A DNA stretch of 64,000 bases from Ceratothoa steindachneri. Taxonomy: Eukaryota > Arthropoda > Malacostraca > Isopoda > Cymothoidae. Location: positions 146,973,845 through 147,037,844 of the forward strand of contig OZ018331.1 of the NCBI GenBank assembly GCA_963969495.1, written 5' to 3'. Below, in pieces: positions 22,481 to 35,530 of the stretch (its first letter is position 1; every line of letters begins with the position of its first letter). The notes beneath the pieces are model-generated. The model was not told where the DNA came from and did not search any database. It saw nothing but the letters and a program-made list of their open reading frames with translations. The translations under genes were made by a program, and so were the position numbers.

Positions 22481-25400
22481 ACAAAACGGGAAGCGTTGGT
22501 AATCGGTGACTTTATGGATGAAGAAAAACCATTCCATTTACCAAAACATCTGCATTGCAAATCATTAGAATGAAGGAAAGAAGACGCAAGTCAATATAGA
22601 AATTATCGCCAGAATTAAAGATGCCTAAGTGTTCAATATATTGAATTCTATCCACCAATCATTTTTATCCCTATAAAGTCTAGTAACTCGCGAGTTTATA
22701 TGATAATTTACGAGTTTATACTATGTATACTTGCAAGTGGTTTATGCAGCAAAGAAATATGAAAATGCAATATGATTATCTATGATGCAATATTTTAGCT
22801 AAATGCTCCGCTTATCAGATATATTGCACGTTTTGGGGCTAATATGAATTAACATTGCGTTGAGTAGTGGAACTTACAGCTCAAACAAAGTGTTATGATA
22901 TGGGTTGGAATAATAAGAGATGTGGTAATTGGTCCATATATTTGTCCCGCTAATATGCATGGTGAATCTTATTAACATTTGTTAAAATTCTTCCTCCGCC
23001 TCAATTTTACGAAACATCATGACTCACGCGTAGAGTTATGTGGATTTTGCATGATGTGATATTCAAGAATATTGACAGAAACTTCTCAGGGAAAATTGAA
23101 TAGACGACAAAGAAGAGTTGAATAGCCGCCAAGATCTCTTGATTTGATATCTAAACTTTATTTCTTAATGGGATAATCAAAATTATTTGGGTATGTTAGC
23201 GAGACAAAATTAATAGTCACTAGTGGATAATACAATGAATTCAAATGCAAATTAAACAATAATTCCATACTCATAAATATACGCATTTCTTCCTCTCTCT
23301 CTTAGCCAAGACATCTTCTGTCTCTTTTTCATATAAAGGTTCGAATTTTAAGATTTCCTTCCTTTATCTTATGACCTTTCTTCTGCTGAGGGAATAAATC
23401 CATTACGACCAGAATGTATGTTCGATTTACTATGTCATCTATATTATTTTTGTCCAGTAATTTCTTTGATAGGTCCATGAGGATCATTAATACGCTTCGA
23501 GGTGTCACTTCCAGAACTGCGGCAATGGATTGAATAAATACTGTGAGCACAGTACCCTATCAGCTCGTTAAAGTACTGGGAAGCTAGCTTCAAAGGTTCT
23601 GTGCCAAGATTTTATTCTTCCTTTCATCTGATATTTCCATGATCCCATCCAAGAGGAATTACAACGTGTCATGTGTATATCATAAATGAAAAAGAAACTA
23701 AATTGAAGGAGAAAGCAAAAATTGAAATGGAATAAAATAAATAAGGAAATTCAAAGCAAATCTCAAACACAAGAACAAAGATCAAATATTCACATCGTAA
23801 TTTGAGTCACTCATTGACACAAAATGATTTAAAGAGGATCAAAGAATTTGGGTCAAAGTGAAGAAAAATGGACGCTTTTTAGTCAGAGAGTCGTTAGGAA
23901 ATTGGGGCAGCAAAATCGAAAGAAATTAATGAATTGGAAGAATAAAGTAGTCATATCCGAATGAGATAATGGATGGATGCATTAGGAAAATTAATACAGA
24001 TAAGAAATAATAGTGTTATACGGAAGGAGATTGCAATTCTTTTATTCTCTGCTGGAATTGAAGGCTCGTTTGGCAACATGGAAAAAATGGTGGAATTACA
24101 ACAACATTTAATTCAAATTTGATTGCCATAAGAAATCATATATTTAACATACGGCAACTATATTACTAAAATATAAACAATTTGGATCGTGGTGGAGGGA
24201 CGAAGCAAGTTATATGACAAAGAGTTGCAATTTTTAATGTAATATTTAGTTGTGTTGTTGGGGTATTTAAAGGAGCAATAGAGAAGTTTTAATTTACTTC
24301 CCGAGTGGTCGACGCCACGTTCTTAATCCAAAACTTGTAAATAAACTCCCTTACTCCAACCGCCGAACTCAAATTACTGATAATTTCCCAAATTAAACAA
24401 TCTTAAAAATAAATATTGGACACAAACATGTTTTGAACTTCAAAAGACAGCTTTAATTCACCTTTTTGCGTCAATTCATTTCATCTTCAGCGAAAAAGGG
24501 TGTAAAGATATTCATGTCAATTCTTAAAGACTTGACAGCTTGAAGAGGTTATTCTTTGTAATATTTTTTTAGGAGATATTAAAATCATGTTAGCTTTAAT
24601 TAAATATTCTGTGCATTTTAATAGAAATTAAAGGAAGTCAGGGTTGATTTTTTTCGAATTTGAAAATGATAATATTTTTTTTAAAGTTCTGCCACCTAGA
24701 GCCTCAGGTTGTTTCCTCTTTTCGTAATCGGTTTATAAGCCTTTCACTCATTCAAAGGTTTATGCCTCCCAAAACTTATTTCCAATCCATGTTATCTTTC
24801 TCTAATTCCACTTCTCCCTTGACGAAACTCTTCAATAATAATACCCTGCAGAGATGCTCCAATTAGTTCTCGCTTTGACTCAAACCAATATAAATAATGA
24901 GTTCCCCTTCATCCCTTTCCAGATTGACACGACTTCTACTTACCACTCCAATGGAGTGGTATGAAATGAACGCGCGAGATTCAGATTATCTTTACGAGGG
25001 AAGTGGCCTCCTCTCTCCTTGTCTCCTCTCATCTAGCTACCACACAAATCAGGCCGTAGGGAAATGGTTACTGAGCCCCAAAAGATTCTCTAAAAGAGTT
25101 GTGTAACGAACGCAGTATAGGATTTAGGCCGCGGTAAAAATAAGAGGACCCAATTAAAGCTCTTATGATCATTTTTCCCAACCACGCGTTAAATTACTTG
25201 ATACTTTTATTTCATTCCTCGTCTTGGTCTCAACATTTGTCACATTCTTAAGGGGTGGTTTAATCTTCCAGATTAAAAATATTTAACTTCTAAAATAGTG
25301 CTATAAAATTGGTATTATATAATGCAATTTTTTATAGTCAAATACGTGGCTTTCTGAGAGTCTGGTGTGTGAACACATGATGCTGTCAATTTGTGGTATT

Positions 25401-26212
25401 TGTCTGGTACAGACACAAAAGATTAATGTTTATATTTTCAGAAAATTCACGAATCGTCTTTACAGGAGGACTCAAAATGACTGGAGTTCGAGCGCGACAT
25501 ATTTGATCATATAAAGAGTGACAGTTATTTTTATCCACAGATTGAGTGGTTGCCGTTGAAAGGTGACAGAAGCATTATTGATATTGAGACATGTACTGGT
25601 AAAAAAGTCTTTAAGCTGCTTCAACTACACAATGTTCGACATATCAAAGTAAATTGAATAGAAATATTCAACTCTGAACAGACTATTGTATCCTGGAGTC
25701 AATAAGTTTACAAGAACTGCAGAGTTTTTTGCGCAGAATGTCCTGGCCTAAGATGGACTAAGGTGACCCTCATCAAAAAGCTCATTCGACATCTCAGAAG
25801 AAATTATTTAAAAGGAAACAGAAGCATTGAGGGTAAATATTATCACATTACGTTTATAATCTACTCCTACATACATTCTAATTCTAAGTTACGAAATGAA
25901 TTTTTCGAATTAAATTCTAGTCTCTTTTATATCACATTTCTGACTAATAAACATAAGGGTTTAACAGTGTAATGCATTCCAATTTTTTATGTTAGATCGC
26001 AAACTTATAACATCCTCAGATAAACTAAATGATATATTATGATGATTGATGACACATAAATATAGATAAGTATATTTTATGTATATGTATATACATATAG
26101 TTTCAGCATCTTTCCGAAACTAGTCCGATTGTTATAAATAAAATATTGATTCAAATATTGTGGTTTACCATTATCTCTCACTAATATACATCACCTAATT
26201 GTGATATCTTCC

Positions 26213-26213
<1 letters not shown>
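22481..26213. other. Long stretch without recognised features
   Basis: AT-rich sequence with short frames (60-73 codons) on both strands and no domain I know. A CTGAAGATG string occurs at about 24480-24490 on the minus strand, but without a stem or GAAA partner. Confidence 0.5.

Positions 26214-26273
<60 letters not shown>
26214..26273. repeat. (TA)n microsatellite
   Basis: About 60 bases of TA dinucleotide, 57 bases 3' (minus strand) of the PLE hairpin at 26330-26360. Confidence 0.95.
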
Positions 26274-26275
<2 letters not shown>

Positions 26276-27060
26276 TAACAATGAAAACCCCCTAGTAGAT
26301 AAAAGGACATTTATTTAGCTCTGTCAGACGTTTCGTTCCACACATAGGAACATCTTCAGGAATTATTTTTAAAGTCAAAGAAATTACTTAATTTAGGAAT
26401 TTACATTAACATAAACAAAGATGAATAATAAAACACTTAAAACAAAATTAGGGTGCGTTTAAAAAGGCCAAAGGAGCAATAATAACGTTAACATATGATA
26501 ATTATTTTAACAGAAAAAATCGAATACATTACATTACGCAGATAGGCGTTCGTTCCAAGAATGAAAAAGTGAACGAAAGAGAAGCATAAAGTTAACTTTC
26601 TAGCTTGTAGAGTTATGAGATACGTAGGAGAAAGTAGGAATCAGACTCGTTAAATATTGGAGTTGTTTTCTTAATATAGAGTGACTCTGATATTTTTAAC
26701 AGGGGGGATGAAAGAGCTACTCGTACAAAGAGAATGGAAAATTGTTCCGATCAAGTAAAGTCACCAGCATATTCTGTATGGTTTTGGGATGCTGGAAAAT
26801 TCGGGAGTCGATTGTACTCAAGGGTCTTGAAGTTCTATGAGATAATTCAAGTTGTTTATTGGCCCTCTTTTTAAGATCTAATCTCTTCTGGTCTACGTAG
26901 CAAGCATTGCAGCCAGCTCATTGGAATTGATATACAGCATAGAATCTCAAAATTGGATTAATATGATTTTTACAGTCGACGAACAAGCCCAAAGAATTGT
27001 GATTAATATTTATAAAGTTAAATTGGCCTTGTGGTAGAAGGCTTTGTAAGAATTTCTTAA
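26274..27060 (-). pseudogene. PLE relic: RT end plus GIY-YIG endonuclease
   Basis: One minus-strand frame from 27060 to about 26780 reads FINHNSLGLFVDCKNHI-like residues (LGLFVDCKNHI is clear), then YAVYQFQ, a stop where the first C should be, AGCNACYVDQ, LDLKKRANKQLELSHRTSRP and LSTIDSRIF. The K-x-x-I linker, VYQF-x-C-x-GCNA-YV-x-Q, K-R and SHRT-x-RP blocks are those joining the RT thumb to the GIY-YIG endonuclease of PLEs. The conserved G after YV is D, so it would be inactive even without the stop. About 400 bases of 3' sequence lead to the shared hairpin and then (TA)n. Confidence 0.7.
26330..26360 (-). other. PLE-linked hairpin (stem GTTCC/GGAAC)
   Basis: Minus strand: CCTGAAGAT, stem GTTCC, loop TATGTGT, stem GGAAC, then GAAAC and GTC. 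The core is perfect and the stem has five pairs, different in sequence from the other PLE hairpins. It is 57 bases before (TA)n. Confidence 0.8.
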
Positions 27061-29209
27061 AGGCAACGTCCCTAAGAAGTAGGGGAGGGACCAATGCATA
27101 GGAGTTTAATAAAAATTCAGTGATTTAAAACAGAGGTACATATTGGGGTAGGCAGATATAGCTTAATTGATAAAGTTTTTGTATACTTGTGAAATAGGTG
27201 TATAGGAAATATCTTAAATTAAAAATATGTTCTCACAATACTCATTTGTGAGTGAAAATTCATTCAACCTAAGGATATTGTTAAGGCTCTAAATTTTCGG
27301 GTCTCTTTATACTTGCTATTTTGAATGCATACTGGGCAGAACTGAAATAATTAGGCCATTAAAGTGTGGTTGGGGAATTTCTATGGAGGGAATATTTCAA
27401 CTTTCCATCCTCGTTTTGTACATTTACAGCAAGAAAATTATATTTTTTGCGTCTCAACTTGCGAAAACTTTATATTTGAGTGTTACTCATTAAGGTAGTG
27501 TAGAAATAGATCGGCGTGTTATTTATAGCGAATAATAAGAAAATACATTCACATATCGCTTATAATCAAATAATTTGTAGGAAAATGGGCAATTATCAAA
27601 CCGAATTGATTCGCGATCGAACAGAAATGAGTTGGCATGGGTTTAATAATTTCCCATTCTCCGACAAACATTTTTCTTATAAACGATATCTGGATAATTT
27701 TTTTCTTAATTTTCCTATTAAATCCCACCCAGATCTATTTATACACTACCTTAATGAGCAACTCCCTAGTATAGGATGGAAAGAATCAAATGTAGAACCC
27801 TTCGCTTGGACGTGACAGAAGCATCAAACTTCGTCAACGCAGCCCCTATCGTGTGCACATTCTAAAATTTCAAGAACAACTTAGCACAGAGTAAAAAGAT
27901 AACAAATGGAAGCATTTGAATCGAATGAAAAGTTAAAAGATCAAAACTTCCTAAAAATATTGCGAATCAATTAAGAGAAAAAGCGAGACCTGATCACTGT
28001 GATCAGTGCTTTGCTACAGTGTTTACAACAGTTTGAACTGCTATGGCTTAAGGCTCATACAAGATTCTTTACAGTTTAAAATAATAAAGATTCAAATTGT
28101 TGACAGAATCTCCAATTTTATTAAAATAATAACCTTGGAATATTTGCTTAACCCGTGGATGAAAATAATTTTCCTTCCTAACATTTTCATTATCTTTAAC
28201 TCAATTTTTACAATTGATTTCTGTCCATTGTAAAAAATATTTGCGTACCTGATATCTTAAATTTATAAGTTTTAAAAATAATTCTATTAAATTTAATAAA
28301 TATATGTTCGCCATTTCTGGGATGAAAGTATTAAGCGTAATTGCTTGCCAATATTTCAGAGCCCCTTTATTTTCATCTCCTAAACATATAATTTACTGAA
28401 AAAATCTGCAAATGTTTTTTTCAGAGTCGTTATTTTGTAAGGAAATCGATCTTTCAGTTGATTACGGCGAGCCAGGTTTCGGGCTGAGCTTTTCTGGCGT
28501 GATGTCAAAGATGTTTAAATCCAAAATATTAATTCAATTCGCATCTGTATTGAAATAATTGGGGTCGATTTTTTATGGCGATTCTATACATTGGCTAAAT
28601 AAGTCTTGACAGTTTATTTATAATTAGACGTTTCGAGCATTCATGTTTACATTCATTCTAAAAAGCGAATACAAACGAGGGCAGCTACTTTCGAGTCTAA
28701 CTCAGAAGAAAATGAATGAGAGGAAAATGAAAAGCAAAAGAAGAAAGAGAATAAAATTTAGTTGGAATATTCGATTCATAAATACTAGGGCACCGGGGTG
28801 GACTTATCACCTACGAACAAGTTTGTACAACCGGCACTCGCCATTCACTTGAGAGGTTCCAAACCCGTTCGAGTGGGTCAGGGAATATTAAGCTGAAGAC
28901 GTGACAATTTCGGCTATTTGAATTCATTTGAACAAAACAATTTCCCGGTGGCTGAAAGCTATGAAAAAGAGAATGTGGAAAATGTGAATTTTATTATCCC
29001 CATACGCAAGTTCTTCGTGTTGGCAAATTTGCCTCAAATGAATGGTGGCAATAAATTACGCCCATCAACGGAGCCTTTTAATTATCACTTGGTATCCACT
29101 GGTGATAAATATACGGTTTAGAGAGAAGAAAAGACCTGTCCGTAATCGCAAGATAAACTTGACCCGACCCAGAGCCCCATTTTCCTTTTCGAATTTTTGG
29201 TCTGCTTGA
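27061..29209. other. No assigned feature; one 99-codon frame
   Basis: A plus-strand frame at 27516-27815 encodes 99 residues rich in N, F, H and K (contains MSWHGFNNFPFSDKHF). I do not recognise it, no neighbour explains it, and the length is possible by chance in this composition. Short frames at 28643-28852 and 28918-29121 also carry no known motif. Confidence 0.4.
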
Positions 29210-29291
29210 GGGAGTCGATTTCCAACCGGCGACCTATTCCATTCCTTCCAAAAACCAAGCTCCCACACCATTGGGGTCACAAATGTGGCCC
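29210..29291 (-). other. tRNA-like remnant
   Basis: The minus strand reads GTGACCCCAATGGTGTGGGA, then TAGGTCGCCGGTTGGAAATC and GACTCCC. The end resembles the T-arm GGTCGCCGGTTCGAATCCC of a tRNA or tRNA-derived SINE with an insertion in the B box. It is degenerate and unsuited to be a working tRNA. Confidence 0.35.
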
Positions 29292-30649
29292 ACTTTGTAT
29301 GTCTCGTTACTAACAAATTTGTTCGTTTGTTTATTCTTGGCTTTTCTTACTGCAATCCCATTCATTGTTTCTCCTTGATGATTTTATCTCACCTATGAAG
29401 AAGTTCTTTAGTGCACCTTAAGATAACACCGCAAAACACTGACATATGTACCAATTAGCAGTGTAGCTATTCCTTTTATGAGTCTACGTTAACTCGTGTC
29501 GATTAAATTATGTGTGTTCTGCGCTGCCTCGCTACGCTCCCGAATCTCCGTCGGTCATCTTTCGTGAAGAAAAGTCATTCTTAATTCGTATTTAGTTAAT
29601 TGCTTCTGTGTTTCCTTGCCATAATAATTTGTTTCATTTTTTACGACTTAATAAAAAATTAAAAGGCATCACCTTATTATTATTACTCAGGGAAAGACGT
29701 CCTCATTTGGTGTTTGTATCACTTAGGTTATTACAACTGCATCAAACAAGAATTTGAAATCCCCAAAGAAATAGGCTTGTAATGAAAGGGAATTTAAAAG
29801 TGAAATAAACTTTGATTTTCGGTTTTATTTACAAAGATATGGTCTACTCAATCCGCCAATATTTATTCATATACTAAAGAGAGAGACACAGGATGGTAAA
29901 ATTTGTAGAAGTTAGTTTGTACGCTACATAGAGGACAAAGTTTAGGAATTGCGATCACACCATGATTCGATTTAATCTAAATATTAAATTTTCACGAGTA
30001 ATAAAAACTCAATCCAGATTGCATATCGTGGAATTTTGTTCCTTTTGGCGTAGGTTTAAAATGTATATTAGATTTCAATGTTCACTTTTTTACTAGATAT
30101 ACTAAAATAGTGGAATATAAATACAGTAATTTTAATAACTAAAACTAGGTGCCATGAATAAATAATGAGTTTAAGAAGTATATAAGGAAGCCAGTAGCAC
30201 GATTTGGATTGAGGCGATACTTTTATTATCCTTGCATTGTCAAGCGCAAAATAAGAACAACCTCTGTGACCTATGAAAAGACGCCAGCCATATTGTCAAA
30301 ACACGATCCAAGCAACTTTACAGATATGGAATCATTGTAAAAAAAAAGGAGTTCATCGCGGCCCTCCATGTTGCCTAGGAAGTCATTAATATCAATCCGG
30401 AACACGTAGCAGAGAATTGAATCAACATGTTGCAAATGTTTTTTATGATGGGAGATACAAGCAATTTACTTAATATACAAGACGTAAAAATATTAATAAC
30501 AAATCTATACATTTAAATCTCGAACTTAAATGAAAATAAAATTAGTCTGTATTAAGAAAATGAGAATTTCCAAACCACCAGGTCCGAAATAAATGTATAT
30601 ACAATTTACTTTAAAGTATTCGGAAATGGAATATTAAAACAACTTTGTA
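29292..30649. other. No recognised feature
   Basis: AT-rich unique-looking sequence without coding traces that I can name. Confidence 0.5.
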
Positions 30650-31830
30650 ATTTTTTTTAAAAATCGATTAGTTAGGGCAGAGTTCCTGCAGGGTTCAAAG
30701 AATCAAAGGAAACACCAATTTACAAAAAGGAACAAAGACTGATCCCAGCCAATTTTAGCCTTTTTCCATTAATTCTGTCGTAAGTAAACTGCTCCTAATG
30801 CTTTGTTAGATATATGATCGTGGACCCTCGAAAGGTCGATAAATTAATAAATGTCCCTCAGTGCAACTTTAGAAGAGAATGCTCATTCTTAAGTAATTTG
30901 GTTGATTTTTTCTACAGAAATGATATTAACGTATGACCAGGAGAAAGCTGTAGATATAGCTTATCTAGACTCTAAAAAGGGCTTTTGACGACGTTCGAAA
31001 TAAAAGAGTTTTAATAAAGTTAAAATGTACGGAATTAGGACTAGCGTAATAAAATTGTTTAAAGCCTTGGTATAAAGAGAAGGCTTGATTGTGTTGCAAA
31101 TGGGGATTGTTCCTTATGGGCTTGAGTTACTAATGGCATGAGTCGAGGATCTCTACTCAGATCCTTGCTTTTTTTATCATACCTAAACGAGCTGGACATT
31201 TAGCATGGAATTATTAGTCATATTGTCTTAAAATTCACAATGCAATTCAAAATGGAAATGTATAAACTAGTGCTTCTAGGTCATGGTAATCAACAAAGAG
31301 GTTAATATGTGTGTGTTCTAATTTTGAATAATCTTGGAATAAAAAAGTGCCCTTATCTCGATGATCTGGTGTTTTCAAAACAATGTCATGATACTTCCCA
31401 AAGGGTAAATGGGGGTTAAATACTACATAGAATGAGATCTTGAGTTTAACTCATAAGATATTAGTCTTCCCTTATAAAAAGTGCTTATGAGAACACATTT
31501 GGAGTATTCGGAACAATTATGATCACCACAGAGGAGAAATATATCGCACTATTGGAATGCTTCCAGCGACGAATGACGAGATTTATTACTGAGCTTTGAA
31601 ATCGATCACACAAGGAAAGAGATATCGGTATCTGCGCGGCAAACATATAATCCGATATTTGAAATAGATAACCGAGTACCTGCTAGAAACACGGCTGGAG
31701 CCAGTAAAGGTTTAGCACGAATTTCATTTCCTATAGAATAGCACAAGCATCGAATAACTTTGCATAAAATTGTGATTGAAACCACTACAGTTAATATGTT
31801 TAAGAATAGCATTGAAAATAATTAATCGAT
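30650..31830 (+). pseudogene. Decayed CR1-like LINE reverse transcriptase
   Basis: Across the plus-strand frames: RVPAGFKESKETPIYKKEQR, then QCNFRRECSFLSNLVDFFYR, EKAVDIAYLDSKKGF (RT domain A, where YLD-x-x-KAFD is expected; the second acidic position is lost), and VKMYGIRTSVIKLF. Later come KVLMRTHLEYSEQLWSP-like residues (THLEYSEQL clear), WNASSDE and TTTVNMFKNSIENN at the C-terminus. This is the familiar order of a CR1-like non-LTR pol. Domain B and YADD are unreadable. The endonuclease is not visible, which suggests 5' truncation near 30650. Confidence 0.65.
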
Positions 31831-32067
31831 TAAAATGTAACAGATAGGGACAAGATTTTTTCAATTAGACCTTTTGATTGAACCACTGTACCTTTTAACT
31901 TTCATTACTTGTCATTTCCACCCTTTCCTTTCTCTCTTGAAGTAGCCTTAACTGGATCTAGGGTCTTTTCTCGTTCACAATTCTGTAGAATTAATAAAGC
32001 TTTGTTCCTCTCCTTCTCTGAGACCGGCTGCTTCATCAATCATCAGCTTTGATGCCGGTGATAATGT

Positions 32068-32455
32068 CATGGAAAATGTACATTGTACAGAGACATGAAA
32101 AATGTACACTAAACAGAGACATGCAATATGTACACGGTACAAAGACATGTAATATGTACACGGTACAGAGACATGCAAAAGGTACACTATAAAGAGACAA
32201 GGAATTTTACAACGTAGAGCGACATGGAAAATGTACACGGTACAGAGACATGGAAAATTTACACTATACAGAGACATAAAAAATGTATACTATACAGAGA
32301 CATGGAAATGTACACTGTACAGAGACATGGAAAATGTACACTATACCGAGACATGGAAAATGTACACTATACCGAGACATGGAAAATGTACATTGTACAG
32401 AGAGATGAAAAATGTACATTGTACAGAGAGATGAAAAATGTAAAGTGTACATAGA
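32068..32455. repeat. 26-bp minisatellite, about 15 copies
   Basis: Unit ATGGAAAATGTACA followed by CTATACAGAGAC, with copies drifting by 1-5 bases and the most uniform ones in the middle and right. It contains the palindromic string TGTACA, often twice. The period is not a multiple of 3 and the unit has few stops, so long frames open on both strands; this is a by-product of composition. It lies directly upstream of the LINE beginning near 32640. Confidence 0.9.
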
Positions 32456-32639
32456 TATACAAAGAAAGCAATGTACATAAAGTTAGTGATTGAAATACCT
32501 TAATTTCTGCCTTTTTTAAAATGAAATACATTTTGAACAAGGAAAGTTCTTTAATAACACTTTGCGGAGTTCTCCTTATCTTAGTAGAGCTGAACTTAAC
32601 CCCGGCTAACTCTCCTGAACTTAATTCTATCTTAATTCA

Positions 32640-35530
32640 TTGTATCGAAATATGACAGTGCTACATTTAGCCATGGCCCCCAGTCCCCGGAAGCCTTCAG
32701 TGGTCGGGGGGCGCTAAGAATCTCTGGGTTGGTAGTTAGTAGCTGGTTTTGTTGTTTAGCTTGTTGTTGTTGTTACTTTCTAAGATTCTCTGTCTATCAG
32801 TTTTGGTCAGGCATTATTCTTATTGTGTCTGGCGACATAGAATCTAATTCTGGCCTTCTCCGTCGTAAATTCTGCAATTTATTCTACTATAATGTTCGTG
32901 GTCTCTATGGTAACTTGAGAGAGATTTCTGTTACCTCAACTAAATAGGATATTATTTGCTGCTTTGAGACTCTTGTATCAAATAGGAGACATAACTCAGA
33001 ACTTCTTTTGCTAAATTTTAATAAGCCTATGAAATTTCTGAGGAACTCTTTACCTCGAGCGCAAGGCTTGTGTTTATATACTCGAGCGGGATTTAATGCT
33101 TCACGTTTTAGTAAGTATGAATCGGGATGTCATGAGATCATAACTGTTAGAGTATGCATCATTTTAAATCATTTTTATGTTTTAGCTTTTATAGAAACCC
33201 GAGTTAGATGACACTATTTATGATTGCCTTCTAAATTCATATATTAATATTCAGGAGGAAAACAAGAAATTTTGCCTTATTTTTATTGGTGATCTGAATG
33301 ATCATCACAGAGACTGGCTGAATTCAGTTTGCCCAACCAATCAACATGGTATTGCTGCTCTTAATTTTTTCTTATATTACTAGTTGGGAGCAGTTAGTTA
33401 CTGGTGCAACTCACACATCCGGCAATCGTCTTGATCTTTTACTCACTGATGTGGGAAGGGTTGTTGAGGTTCAAACTACTTCAGTTAGATTTGCCTATTC
33501 CGGACTTTACCATGTCGCGGAGGTTGGTATCAAATATAGAATTAACTGGGATGGGATTAACCGTGATTTTAATAGTATTACCTGGAGTGATATATATGAT
33601 GCTCCTTGCCCCATTACTGCATTGAATATGAGGTTATAAATTTTAAAAGTGGGTTTGTACCACTGAAAATCTTAAATATCGATCTCACGATAAAGCATGG
33701 TTTAATGACCAGTGTCAGCTGGCCTATCTTGATAAGCATGACGCCTATAATCATTCGTCTCATAACCACTCTCTGTTGTGTCGAGAGAACTATGTTGCGA
33801 TGAGGAACACGGCAAATAATGTTTATACAGAGGCTCAACATAATGCCCATTTAAAGAATGTTTTCACAGGTGCGGCTCAGTGGCATATTTGGTGGTCATC
33901 ACTTAAATCTGGTTTGTTTGGTGTTGAGCCTTCTATTCCTCTCTTAATGAAGCCTGATGGTAGCGTTACATAACACCCATTCTTCTTGGCAGTTTTAATT
34001 TCAAGCAAAGGAGGGAAGAGATTCAGCTGCCGTTAGGCTGTCACCCGATACCTAAGTTTTAATTCATTTGCCTTCAAATCCTCTAAAATAATAGTTCTTT
34101 TATCTAACTTGGACGAGTATAGGGGAACTAATCCTATTGGTCTGTTTCCATTGATTTTAAAAGATTTATCAGTCAGCTATCTCCTAAATGGCTGTTATAT
34201 TTCGTATTTTAGCTCGTCGGGGGTCATCTGCTGAATGATGGCGTTAAGGCAACATTACCCCAATTCCTAAAGAAGCTTCATTATCTCCAACTCCCAGTGA
34301 ATATAGGCCCATTTCCATCACACCGATTTAGTGTAAGACTTTTGAACGTCTGCTGTCCAAACGTCTGACTGTATATTTGAGACAGTTACGTCCAGTGACT
34401 CAGCTTGGCTTTAAAAAGGGGCTAGACACGGCTGATGCATTATTATTGGTGGTACATGGAGAGCAGTCTGCTTTAAACAATAATTTTGAGTGTAAGCTTG
34501 TCTCTCTTGACTTTACTGCCGCCTTTGATACTCTCAACCACAATGGTTTGTTTTTTAAAATAAATTCTGTTGGTATTGGTGGTATAGTCTTAGGTATTTT
34601 AACAGAGTTTGTAACTAATAGACAACAATGTGTTGTGTTTTGTTCTTTATTCTATAGTATATTCTGGAGTTTCTAAGGGTAGCATTATTGGGCCTTTGCT
34701 TTTTATATTATATACTAGTGACGTGTGGTTTAATATCACTAATAAAATTCTGGCATATACTAATGACACCTCTCTCTATGGTCATTTTCCATCTCAAGCA
34801 ATGAGACTGAGTGTTGCAGACAGCCTCACTGAAGATTTGCATAAAATTCATCCCTAGGGGCTTGAGTTGTGTATGAAATTAAACCCTAGTAAGTCTAAGG
34901 AAATGATTGTGAGTTGTTCTAGATCTCCTTTACCTGAATATGCCAATTTGTTAATAAATGGAGTTTTTCATATCAATGCTGACCAGCTTAATCTCTTAAG
35001 AGTAAATCTAGATTCGAAACTCACTTTTGAAACGCATCTACGATACATGTTTTGGGATATCTCGCAGAAATTGGGCATTCTGCATAAATAAAAGAAAATT
35101 GTGAGAATGATGATGTTCTTCGCGAGTGTCTTTTTTCTTTTATTCTACCTCATTTTTAATATTGCTCTGCTGCATTTAATTCTGTAAAGCCTTTACTCTC
35201 AGATTTTGATTTTGACATTGGACATCGTAGAGATGTTGGAGCTCTTTGTATTTTATTTGAAGTAGTGAATGATGTAAATTATCCTCTGCATGAATTATTG
35301 CCGAGAGTTTAAAAAACAGCCAAAGTTATTAGGTATTCTGCGACTGTAAATTCCAAGGCATTCGAAATTGGTCGTCATTCTAGATTTCAGTTTTCTAAGT
35401 GCTTTTTACCGAGCATTTTGAGATTGTGGAATACTTTGCCCTTGTGACTGCTCCTAGGCTTGATAAGTTTAAAAGATTGGCTAATGTCTTTTTGTTGCGT
35501 AACTGTGGGGGCTGTTTAATTCTTTTTCAT
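32640..35530 (+). pseudogene. Near full-length decayed LINE (endonuclease + RT)
   Basis: The plus strand starts with a GC-rich leader and a hydrophobic stretch, then IVSGDIESNSG (start of the pol ORF in many CR1/L2-group elements). The apurinic-type endonuclease follows: FYYNVRGLYGNLREIS, CCFETLVSN, CHEIITVRVC, FIGDLNDHH, and GATHTSGNRLDLLLTDVG. The RT holds LVSLDFTAAFDTLNH (domain A), SGVSKGSIIGPLLF (domain B), AYTNDTSLYG (domain C, YADD changed to YTND) and LNPSKSKEMIVS (domain D). The C-terminus holds HRRDVGALCILFEVVND and LRLWNTLPL. About eight frame breaks and stops, plus a mutated catalytic pair, make it dead. It is about 2.9 kb long. Confidence 0.8.

Noticed and set aside
24470..24500. 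CTGAAGATG on the minus strand as a PLE end
   Set aside because: No paired stem and no GAAAC follow, and the upstream 400 bases show no PLE residues.
28795..28875. tRNA-like head on the plus strand (GGTTCCAAACCCGTTCGAG)
   Set aside because: The B box is split and the A box is not convincing.
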